A stretch of DNA of 34,328 nt from Formosa sp. (GTDB lineage Bacteria; Bacteroidota; Bacteroidia; Flavobacteriales; Flavobacteriaceae). Under the pieces are notes generated by a model. The model had not been told where the DNA came from and did no database searches. It saw nothing but the letters and a program-made list of their open reading frames with translations. A program made the translations under genes and the position numbers. Of the stretch, positions 26,500 through 33,280 are shown piece by piece (position 1 is the first letter of the stretch; each line of letters begins with the position of its first letter). The stretch is taken from NCBI GenBank assembly GCA_018673215.1, contig JABHDE010000058.1:1-34328 (forward strand), in the 5' to 3' direction.

Positions 26500-27336
26500 A
26501 TGTCTAAATCAAATAAACCAAAAAATTGGAGAGAAGAAGTTCATGAAATTATTTATGAAGCTGACACGCCTGCAGGTAAATTGTTTGATGTCATTCTTTT
26601 AATTGTCATTCTTATCAGCATCCTGCTTGTGATGTTAGAAAGTGTCGAAAGTATCGAAACAAAATATGCAACATTTCTCAATTTTTCAGAATGGGTAATT
26701 ACAATTTTGTTTAGCATTGAATATATCCTTCGAATTATTACTGTTAAAAAACCGAGAACTTATATATTAAGTTTTTATGGAATTATCGACTTACTATCGA
26801 CCATTCCTAAATACTTGTCGCTATTTATTTTAGGAACACATTCTTTAGTGGCGTTGAGAGCCTTGCGATTATTGCGTGTATTTAGAATTTTAAAACTCAC
26901 TCGTTTTATTGGAGAAAGTGCTAATTTTGGAATAGCATTAAAACGAAGTCGAGCAAAAATAGCTGTATTTCTTTCTTTTGTCATTGTGCTATGTATCATT
27001 TTAGGAACGGTTATGTATTTAGTAGAAAGTAACCAAGAAAGCGGCTTTTCGAGTATTCCTCGCAGTGTTTATTGGGCTATTGTCACATTGACAACTGTTG
27101 GTTATGGGGATATTGCACCAATTACAGCTTTAGGACAATTTATAGCCTCATTAATAATGATTTTAGGATATGGAATTATAGCGGTTCCAACTGGAATTGT
27201 CACCTCTGAAATGACCAAAACACAAGAAAAACTAATTCCACACAACACCCAAACTTGCTCCAACTGTAACGAAGCATATCACCAAGATAATGCTGAATTT
27301 TGTCACAAATGTGGTCATAAAATTGGTAATGAATAA
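26500..27336 (+). CDS. voltage-gated-type potassium channel with C-terminal zinc ribbon
   Basis: This 278-aa inner-membrane protein is a six-helix ion channel. S1-S3 span about 28-105. The S4 helix has arginines every third residue (R120, R123, R126, R129 in LRALRLLRVFRILKL). S5 is about 153-175, the pore carries the K+ selectivity filter TVGYGD (199-204), and S6 is about 210-235. It belongs to the Kv-like ion-transport family. After S6 there is no RCK/KTN regulatory domain. Instead a short linker leads to a putative zinc ribbon C253-X2-C256-X11-C268-X2-C271. This tail may sense metal or redox state or aid assembly (inference). It follows the exonuclease fusion by 22 nt and overlaps miaA by 8 nt. 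Confidence 0.92.
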   Translation: MSKSNKPKNWREEVHEIIYEADTPAGKLFDVILLIVILISILLVMLESVESIETKYATFLNFSEWVITILFSIEYILRIITVKKPRTYILSFYGIIDLLSTIPKYLSLFILGTHSLVALRALRLLRVFRILKLTRFIGESANFGIALKRSRAKIAVFLSFVIVLCIILGTVMYLVESNQESGFSSIPRSVYWAIVTLTTVGYGDIAPITALGQFIASLIMILGYGIIAVPTGIVTSEMTKTQEKLIPHNTQTCSNCNEAYHQDNAEFCHKCGHKIGNE

Positions 27337-28243
27337 CTGTCTTATTTCGATTATAGGTCCTACAGGTATCGGGAAAACGGCTCTTAGTTTGAAGTTGGCT
27401 ACCCATTTTAATACCGAGATTATTTCTGCAGATTCTCGTCAGTTTTATAAAGAAATTCCGATTGGAACTGCAGCTCCAAACAACGAGGAATTAAAACTCG
27501 CTAGACATCATTTTATTCATCACAAATCAATTAAAGACATCTATAGTGTTGGTGCTTTTGAAAAAGATGCCCTAGAAAAACTTGAATTATTACATGTTTC
27601 AAATAATGTTGTCGTAATGGTGGGTGGCTCTGGGTTATATGTCAATGCAGTGATTAGAGGATTTGATGAATTTCCAAATATCATGACGGAAGTTAGAGAA
27701 CAACTCAACAGAGAATTAGAATCAAAGGGACTGGAATTTCTTCAGCAAGAATTAAAGCGATTAGATCCTAAAAGCTACGAAACAATTGCTCTTAAAAACC
27801 CACACCGTATCATAAGGGCATTGGAGATTTGTAGAGGTACAGGACAGCCTTACTCCTCTTTTTTAAACAAACACAAAGCACAAAGACCTTTTAAAACGAT
27901 ATCCATTGGGTTAAAGGCAGAGCGAACTTTGATTTATGAGCGAATTAATAACAGGGTTGAACAAATGATTGAAAATGGTTTGCTGGAGGAAGCCAAAACT
28001 GTATTTAAACACAGAAAACTAAATCCACTCAATACTGTGGGTTATAAAGAATTGTTTAATTATTTTGACGGGCAGTGGACCTTGGATTTTGCAATCTCAG
28101 AAATTAAGAAAAATACCCGGCGCTTTGCCAAACGTCAGTTGACTTGGTTTCAGAAAGACACGGAAACAAAGTGGTTTGAATACGATACGGACGTTCAAAA
28201 TATCTTAGATTATTTGAATACAGAGCTAAAAAAAATTAGCTAA
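27329..28243 (+). CDS. miaA: tRNA dimethylallyltransferase
   Basis: This 304-aa enzyme transfers a dimethylallyl group to A37 of tRNAs reading UNN codons. The P-loop is GPTGIGKT (10-17), followed by the family motif ISADSRQFYKEIPIGTA and later NTVGYKELFNYFDG. The frame is open 13 codons upstream inside the channel gene, but ATG 27329 gives the normal start MNNCLISIIGPTG. The first 8 nt overlap the end of the channel gene (ATGAATAA), which suggests translational coupling. Only 17 nt separate its stop from that of convergent rprY. Both tRNAs in this window lack UNN-reading anticodons, so neither is a substrate. Confidence 0.96.
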   Translation: MNNCLISIIGPTGIGKTALSLKLATHFNTEIISADSRQFYKEIPIGTAAPNNEELKLARHHFIHHKSIKDIYSVGAFEKDALEKLELLHVSNNVVVMVGGSGLYVNAVIRGFDEFPNIMTEVREQLNRELESKGLEFLQQELKRLDPKSYETIALKNPHRIIRALEICRGTGQPYSSFLNKHKAQRPFKTISIGLKAERTLIYERINNRVEQMIENGLLEEAKTVFKHRKLNPLNTVGYKELFNYFDGQWTLDFAISEIKKNTRRFAKRQLTWFQKDTETKWFEYDTDVQNILDYLNTELKKIS

Positions 28244-28260
28244 AAATGATTTCTTAGCTG

Positions 28261-28965
28261 TTATTTATTTATAACCAATCGGAAGCCTTCTCCGTGAATA
28301 TTTAAAATTTCTACTTTCGGATCGAGTTTCAAATATTTCCTTAATTTGGCAATATAAACATCCATACTTCGAGAAGTAAAGTAATTGTCATCTCTCCAAA
28401 TTTTAGTCAGTGCAATTTCGCGAGGCATCAGATCGTTTTCATGTAAAATCAACAATCGAAGCAACTCATTTTCTTTAGGAGATAACTTAGCTGGCTTTTC
28501 TTCTTTGTAGGTAAGAAAACGTAACTTAGAGTTCAGGCTAAATTCACCAATTGTAAACTCAAACTGTTTGCTGTCAGCAAGTGTATCTACTGTTTTACGT
28601 TGAATAATCGCTTGAATTTTCATCAAAAGAACTTCACTGTCAAATGGCTTGTTTAGATAATCATCAGCACCCACTTTATAACCCTTTAAAACATCTTCTT
28701 TCAAAGCTTTAGCGGTGAGGAAAATGATTGGAATTTTGGAGTTTTTTTCACGAATTTCCTTGGCCAGTGTAAACCCATCTTTATAGGGCATCATCACATC
28801 TAAAATACACAAATGGTAGTCTGTTTTTTTGAATTTCTCAAAGCCTTCCATCCCATTTTTGGCATGAACAACTTCATAACCATTAAGAGATAAATACTCT
28901 TTTAATACAGTTCCAAAATTTGGATCATCTTCGACTAGTAATATTTTTTTTAAATTTTCTTCCAT
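28261..28965 (-). CDS. rprY: OmpR/PhoB-family response regulator, RprY-like
   Basis: This 234-aa response regulator has a receiver domain (about 6-120) with acidic pocket E12-D13-D14, phospho-acceptor D56 in CILDVMMP, T84 and K106 (LNKPF). A winged-helix DNA-binding domain (about 135-232) contains SPKENELLRLLILHEND and SMDVYIAKLRKYL, then the C-terminal IHGEGFRLV. It is cotranscribed with the histidine kinase 4 nt upstream. The pair resembles Bacteroides RprX/RprY in layout and in the kinase N terminus. The regulon is not evident here. Possible operator palindromes lie upstream of the kinase gene. Confidence 0.93.
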   Translation of the reverse strand: MEENLKKILLVEDDPNFGTVLKEYLSLNGYEVVHAKNGMEGFEKFKKTDYHLCILDVMMPYKDGFTLAKEIREKNSKIPIIFLTAKALKEDVLKGYKVGADDYLNKPFDSEVLLMKIQAIIQRKTVDTLADSKQFEFTIGEFSLNSKLRFLTYKEEKPAKLSPKENELLRLLILHENDLMPREIALTKIWRDDNYFTSRSMDVYIAKLRKYLKLDPKVEILNIHGEGFRLVINK

Positions 28966-28969
28966 GATG

Positions 28970-30538
28970 TTATACTATTAGTGGTAATTTTATAGTAAAA
29001 GTACTTCCTCTGCCTTTTTCGCTTTCAACAGAGACAGTCCCTTGATGATTATCTACAATTCGTTTTACATTCGCTAAACCCAATCCATGCCCTTTAACGT
29101 TGTGTACATTGCCAGTGTATTCCCTATAGAACTCTTCAAATATACGTTTTTGTACGGCTTTATTCATACCCTTTCCTTGATCTTTGACACTTAACAAAAT
29201 GTTGTTACCTATATTTTCTGTGTACACATCAATTTTTGGCGCTTCGGGTGAGTATTTTATAGCGTTATCTAAAATATTTACGATCACATTTGTGAAGTAA
29301 GTTTCATTTGCCAATACAGAAGTTTTGGTGGCATTAAAATGTGTTTTAATATAACCACTTCTATCCTCTACAATAAGCTCTACATGCGTGATAGCATCCT
29401 CTACTAAGTCGTGTAATTTAAGCCGTTCTTTAGTTATGTTAAGTTGTTTCTTCTGAAGTTGAGAAATTCTTAAAACGTTTTCAACTTGCGCATTCATACG
29501 TTTATTTTCATCCTTTATCATTCCCAAGTAACGTTTTACTTTTTCTTGATCGTTGATGATTTTTGGGTTTTTAATAGCATCCAATGCTAGGTTAATGGTC
29601 GCAATCGGAGTTTTAAACTCATGGGTCATATTATTGATGAAATCAGATTTCATGAGCGATATTTTACGCTGCTTGATCAACTGATACAAAGCACTGGTAT
29701 AAGCAATGATAATAATTAAAGTGAATAATACCGACAATAAGGTGACCCCTATAATCGAAGAGATAATGAATTTTTTACGTTCTGGAAAATTAATAAATAG
29801 CTTAAAATCACTCTCATCATTATCGTCTAAAAAAATAGGAGCTCCGATCGTCGGAACCAAGGATTGATCAAAGTTATCGGATTGTATTTTGGTGCCAATA
29901 TCGTTGTGAAAGATTGCAAACTCAAAACCGATATCAATGTTGTCTTCACTTAATTTTTTTGACAATAATTTTTTAATCTCTTTGGTTGAAACACGCTGAT
30001 GAATTGGAGTGTTTTTGATTTCTGATTTGTATTGTGTTTCAAAAGTAGCTTTTTGTAATTTATCCATATTCAGGACTTTCTCAAAGGATTGTTCTGAGGT
30101 CGAAATAAGGTCACCACCAAAAATATTGTTATCATAAATTTTAGTAGTGGTTTTTCCTTTAAAACTGCTCAGACCCAAACTGTCTATGTTGAGATCTATA
30201 AGAGAGGGCACTTTGAAATTTTCTTCGAGAATCCCTGTATTGTAAACAATAATCTGATTGGTATTGTTGTCTTGTTTGTAAACTGTGATATTACGAATAG
30301 CAGTCGTATCTGGCTCTATTCCTTCAGAGATGATTTTATTGAGGGCTTTGACGTATTTCTTATATTCAGTGTCCGCAACTTGATTGGTGGTATAAGTCAA
30401 TGCTTTTTTCACATTGAATGTAAACTGTGCTTCTTTGGTTTCTAGCGAATTATTGATATAGTAAGCTTGAACAAAAATAATTCCGATAAGTGATAAACTC
30501 ATCAGAATAACCAACAAAGTGAACAATTTTTTATTCAT
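28970..30538 (-). CDS. rprX: sensor histidine kinase, RprX-like
   Basis: This 522-aa inner-membrane kinase has TM1 (about 6-27), a periplasmic sensor region (about 28-255) and TM2 (about 258-285). The HisKA domain has phospho-acceptor H306 in MTHEFKTPIATI, and the HATPase domain has the N box NILDNAIKYS, DQGKGM and GHGLGLANVKRIV. Partner of the response regulator 4 nt downstream. A TTG at 30541 is one codon upstream, but the ATG at 30538 is the better start. A -7 box TAGTTTTG ends 4 nt before this ATG, and palindromes lie just upstream. The sensor domain carries no motif that reveals its signal. Confidence 0.93.
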   Translation of the reverse strand: MNKKLFTLLVILMSLSLIGIIFVQAYYINNSLETKEAQFTFNVKKALTYTTNQVADTEYKKYVKALNKIISEGIEPDTTAIRNITVYKQDNNTNQIIVYNTGILEENFKVPSLIDLNIDSLGLSSFKGKTTTKIYDNNIFGGDLISTSEQSFEKVLNMDKLQKATFETQYKSEIKNTPIHQRVSTKEIKKLLSKKLSEDNIDIGFEFAIFHNDIGTKIQSDNFDQSLVPTIGAPIFLDDNDESDFKLFINFPERKKFIISSIIGVTLLSVLFTLIIIIAYTSALYQLIKQRKISLMKSDFINNMTHEFKTPIATINLALDAIKNPKIINDQEKVKRYLGMIKDENKRMNAQVENVLRISQLQKKQLNITKERLKLHDLVEDAITHVELIVEDRSGYIKTHFNATKTSVLANETYFTNVIVNILDNAIKYSPEAPKIDVYTENIGNNILLSVKDQGKGMNKAVQKRIFEEFYREYTGNVHNVKGHGLGLANVKRIVDNHQGTVSVESEKGRGSTFTIKLPLIV

Positions 30539-30542
30539 CAAT

Positions 30543-30604
30543 CAAAACTAAGGTTTTAAATTATGTTAAAATAACTTTTAACCTCAACTTAACAAAAATG
30601 TTAA
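30543..30604 (-). promoter_or_regulatory. rprX promoter with two tandem palindromes
   Basis: On the minus strand the -7 box TAGTTTTG (30543-30550) is followed after 4 nt by the rprX ATG. Two perfect inverted repeats lie upstream. GTTAAAA, 4 nt, TTTTAAC (30565-30582) covers the place of the -33 element. TTAACA, 4 nt, TGTTAA (30589-30604) starts 5 nt beyond the coaE stop. TTAA cores recur at 30566, 30578, 30589 and 30601, about one helix turn apart. This looks like an operator for a dimeric or OmpR-type regulator, perhaps RprY itself. The upstream hairpin could alternatively aid coaE termination, but no T-run follows it. Confidence 0.55.
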
Positions 30605-30608
30605 ATTT

Positions 30609-31205
30609 TTAGTTATTTTTTAAATTATTAATAATTTCATTATGAATTAATACGGACTTAGCTTTTAAATCTGTGATTTTTTCATTAAATATCACAAAAT
30701 TCGATTGATTAATTTTATCCGAATCTGGTAATTGGTTATTCATTATAGACATCACCTCCTTTTTGGATTTATGATCTCTATCCATCACTCGCTGAATACG
30801 GGTATCTATTGGTGCCGTAACCGTGATAATAAAATCAAAATGATGTTGGGTATTGGTTTCAAAAAGAATAGCGACCTCTTTGATAACATAGGGAGCATTT
30901 TGATTGGAGCACCACTGCTCAAAATGAGTAGCTACTTTTGGGTGTACTATGGCATTAATTTTCTCTAATAATCGTGGATTCGTAAACACTTTAGAGGCAA
31001 CATAAGAGCGGTTCAATTGACCATTTATATAACAATCTTCACCAAGTAAGTTGATGAGTTCTTGTTGTATAGCGGCGGAGTTTTGCATCAATAGCTTGGC
31101 TTCTTCATCAGCATTATAAACAGGAATACCCAAGGATTTAAAAATTTGAGCAACAGTTGTTTTACCACTGCCAATACCTCCAGTAAGACCTACAACTTTA
31201 GTCAT
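30609..31205 (-). CDS. coaE: dephospho-CoA kinase
   Basis: This 198-aa cytosolic enzyme phosphorylates the ribose 3'-OH of dephospho-CoA, the last step of coenzyme A synthesis. The P-loop is GLTGGIGSGKTT (6-17), followed by VYNADEEAK (the catalytic Asp region) and the family motifs IVHPKV and VMDRDHKSK. Length is typical. Its ATG lies inside the end of the YbbR-like gene (8-nt overlap, ATGACTAA), so translation is probably coupled. It is the last gene of the GT2-ybbR-coaE unit. Confidence 0.96.
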   Translation of the reverse strand: MTKVVGLTGGIGSGKTTVAQIFKSLGIPVYNADEEAKLLMQNSAAIQQELINLLGEDCYINGQLNRSYVASKVFTNPRLLEKINAIVHPKVATHFEQWCSNQNAPYVIKEVAILFETNTQHHFDFIITVTAPIDTRIQRVMDRDHKSKKEVMSIMNNQLPDSDKINQSNFVIFNEKITDLKAKSVLIHNEIINNLKNN

Positions 31206-32169
31206 TTTTTGGTGTGATTACATATTCAAATTCGGTGCTTTTTAATTGTGCTGTTTTCACTGTTGTTGGCTGTTTTACCAACACCGGATTCAAATACTTG
31301 TTCTCGGAAGTTAAGGAATTAAAATCACATTCAACAGAAAAATGCTTGGCTTCTATACTGTTATAAGCATTCAAGGATGCATAAAAAATGACCGTAATTT
31401 CTTTAGGGAAGAAATTAAGAGTCAGATTTTCAGGAACATTGACAATGGTGACTGGAACATTGACGCTGCCTTCAGTAAATTTATCAACCTCCCCTGTAAT
31501 TGAAACCGATTGATCGGAATAGGTGATTTGTTGTGTGGTTTTAGGAATGTCTAAGGCTACTACCCTTTCTATGTTGGAGTTGACATCCGTTAGGTTTAAG
31601 GTTTTAGTTTGTATTTTAGAAATTATTTTAAGAAGGGATTCTGGACCTATGAGGGTAATAGAATCCGGAACAGACTGATAAGAGTTGACCAAATCAAACC
31701 CAAACGCAAAGCTTGAATTCACAGAAACCTCCACAGGTATCTTTTTAATAAACTGACGGTCATATTCAAATAAAAGAGTGTCAGGGTTGATGGATTTTAC
31801 AACTATTTTTGAATCAAAATGATTAATTATTTTTTCAAGTTGACTGCGCTCCGTCCAAAAATAATGGGTTTTATCTTTATTTAACTGAGAAAAATCAACA
31901 TCAATAATTCGTGCTTCCACATAGTACTTTAAGAGTGTAAACCCTTTACCTGAAAGAGTCACATTGACAGTCTTTGCGTCTTTAGAAACTATGACTTCAT
32001 TGGACTCCAACTGTGTGGGTTTCAACTGAAATTGGAGTGTTTGTGTGTACGTATTTGATAGCTTTACCAGCATCGAAATTAAAAATGACAAAAACAAAAA
32101 CAACACAAACACGTTCAGACGCTTGCCTTGTACTAGATTTAATTTTATTTTTTTATTTTTTTTTATCAT
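31198..32169 (-). CDS. YbbR/CdaR-like domain protein
   Basis: This 323-aa protein has one N-terminal membrane anchor (about 18-38) after a lysine-rich start (IKKNKKIKLN). The rest is beta-rich and extracytoplasmic, as in YbbR-domain proteins (VSKDAKTVNVTLSGKG and ITYSDQSVSITGEV are typical strand patterns). In Firmicutes the YbbR protein CdaR binds and regulates the diadenylate cyclase CdaA; whether this holds here is unknown, and no cdaA is in the window. Its start overlaps the GT2 stop (ATGA) and its end overlaps coaE, so the three genes form one unit. Homologs beside coaE are, as I recall, common in flavobacteria. Confidence 0.8.
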   Translation of the reverse strand: MIKKNKKIKLNLVQGKRLNVFVLFLFLSFLISMLVKLSNTYTQTLQFQLKPTQLESNEVIVSKDAKTVNVTLSGKGFTLLKYYVEARIIDVDFSQLNKDKTHYFWTERSQLEKIINHFDSKIVVKSINPDTLLFEYDRQFIKKIPVEVSVNSSFAFGFDLVNSYQSVPDSITLIGPESLLKIISKIQTKTLNLTDVNSNIERVVALDIPKTTQQITYSDQSVSITGEVDKFTEGSVNVPVTIVNVPENLTLNFFPKEITVIFYASLNAYNSIEAKHFSVECDFNSLTSENKYLNPVLVKQPTTVKTAQLKSTEFEYVITPKND

Positions 32170-33176
32170 TGAGTTCTAAAAAATAAATGAGGGAATAACT
32201 GGGTTTCATTTTTAGAAGAAAGCCCTAATTTTAGGGTGGCTTTGAGGAATCCAAATCCATAGCCAAAGAACTGAATGAGAATGGCGGGTAGAACTAAAAA
32301 AGCAACTATGATATTATTTGAAGCGCGAAACGCCCCTATCATCGCGGCTAAAAAATACAGTCCATAACACGCTAAAAACCAATGAAACCCTATGACAGAC
32401 AAGACACTGCTTAGCAGTAAACCTAGAGTAAAAAACGTTGGAAACCAATAGGTCAAACGTTTAGATCGTGGATGCCATTTATTAAGAATTGGGCGGGCTT
32501 GCCCAAATTTATTAACTTGTGTATAAAAACTTTCTAATGTGATTCGGCGTTTGTGAAATACAAATGCTTCGGGGATGAGATGTAAGTGGTATCCCATTTC
32601 TTTAAGTCGAATGGATAAATCAGGGTCTTCTCCGGGGTGAATCCGTCCAAACCCTCCGGTTGCTTGAAAGGCTTCTTTTGAAATTCCCATATTAAAACTT
32701 CTGGGTTCGTAATTATCAACCGAGATTTTACCCCCGCGAATTCCGCCCGTAGTCATGTATGAAGTCATTGAAAAATTAATCGCTTTTTGGAATTCTGTAA
32801 AGCTATCTTTGGCAGCATCCGGCCCTCCAAACCCATCTACATAGCGGCTGTTTAATTTTTTAATAACGGCCTTTAAGTACGTAGGTGGTAGAATACAATC
32901 CGAATCTAAAATAATAAAATAACGCCCTTTGGCGCGCTCCATACCGTAGTTTCTGGAATGTCCAGGCCCTGTGTTTTCTTTGGCGTAATAGCTTATTTTA
33001 AGAAGGTCTTGAAAATGATCGACAATGAGTTTTGAGTCTAAAGTAGAACCATCTTCAATAATGACAATTTCAAATGTCTTGGGTGATTCTAAAGCACAAA
33101 AGCTATCAAGAAGTTCTCTAATTTCTTCTGGACGGTTAAAAACAGGAATGATAAACGAAAAATCACTTGCAATCAT
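32166..33176 (-). CDS. family 2 glycosyltransferase, membrane-associated
   Basis: This 336-aa GT-A-fold transferase opens with SDFSFIIPVFNRPEEI and has an acidic IIEDGS, the metal-binding ILDSDC (DxD-type), and HPGEDPDLSIRLKEMGY carrying the probable catalytic acidic pair. Two to three hydrophobic segments near the C terminus (about 245-320) suggest membrane association. The donor and acceptor are unknown; cell-surface polysaccharide or lipid glycosylation is likely. The frame is open to a TTG at 33194, but ATG 33176 is preferred because the -7 box TAACTTTG (33182-33189) ends 5 nt before it. Its stop overlaps the ybbR start by 4 nt. Confidence 0.88.
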   Translation of the reverse strand: MIASDFSFIIPVFNRPEEIRELLDSFCALESPKTFEIVIIEDGSTLDSKLIVDHFQDLLKISYYAKENTGPGHSRNYGMERAKGRYFIILDSDCILPPTYLKAVIKKLNSRYVDGFGGPDAAKDSFTEFQKAINFSMTSYMTTGGIRGGKISVDNYEPRSFNMGISKEAFQATGGFGRIHPGEDPDLSIRLKEMGYHLHLIPEAFVFHKRRITLESFYTQVNKFGQARPILNKWHPRSKRLTYWFPTFFTLGLLLSSVLSVIGFHWFLACYGLYFLAAMIGAFRASNNIIVAFLVLPAILIQFFGYGFGFLKATLKLGLSSKNETQLFPHLFFRTQ

Positions 33177-33181
33177 AGACA

Positions 33182-33189
33182 CAAAGTTA
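33182..33189 (-). promoter_or_regulatory. -7 element of the GT2-ybbR-coaE unit
   Basis: TAACTTTG on the minus strand matches TAnnTTTG exactly and ends 5 nt before the ATG at 33176. This supports that start over the TTG at 33194 and predicts an essentially leaderless mRNA. No good TTTG is found at the -33 spacing. Confidence 0.5.
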
Positions 33190-33227
33190 CGCAAAGTGAT
33201 TGAATTGAAGTGAGAAGTAAGGGTATA

Positions 33228-33260
33228 AAAAAAGCCTCGCTAATTCCTTAGCGAGGCTTT
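33228..33260 (-). terminator. Rho-independent terminator of the T9SS cargo gene
   Basis: A perfect 13-bp stem (AAAGCCTCGCTAA / TTAGCGAGGCTTT, 33231-33243 and 33248-33260) closes a 4-nt loop. On the minus strand it is followed by a T-run. It lies 20 nt after the stop of the secreted protein gene and insulates the GT2 promoter. Confidence 0.95.
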
Positions 33261-33280
33261 GTATAAAATTAAATTGGATT

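Noticed and set aside
28238-28259. AGCTAA/TTAGCT repeat between convergent miaA and rprY as a terminator
   Set aside because: Only 6 bp, AT-rich and without a T-run; too weak to call.
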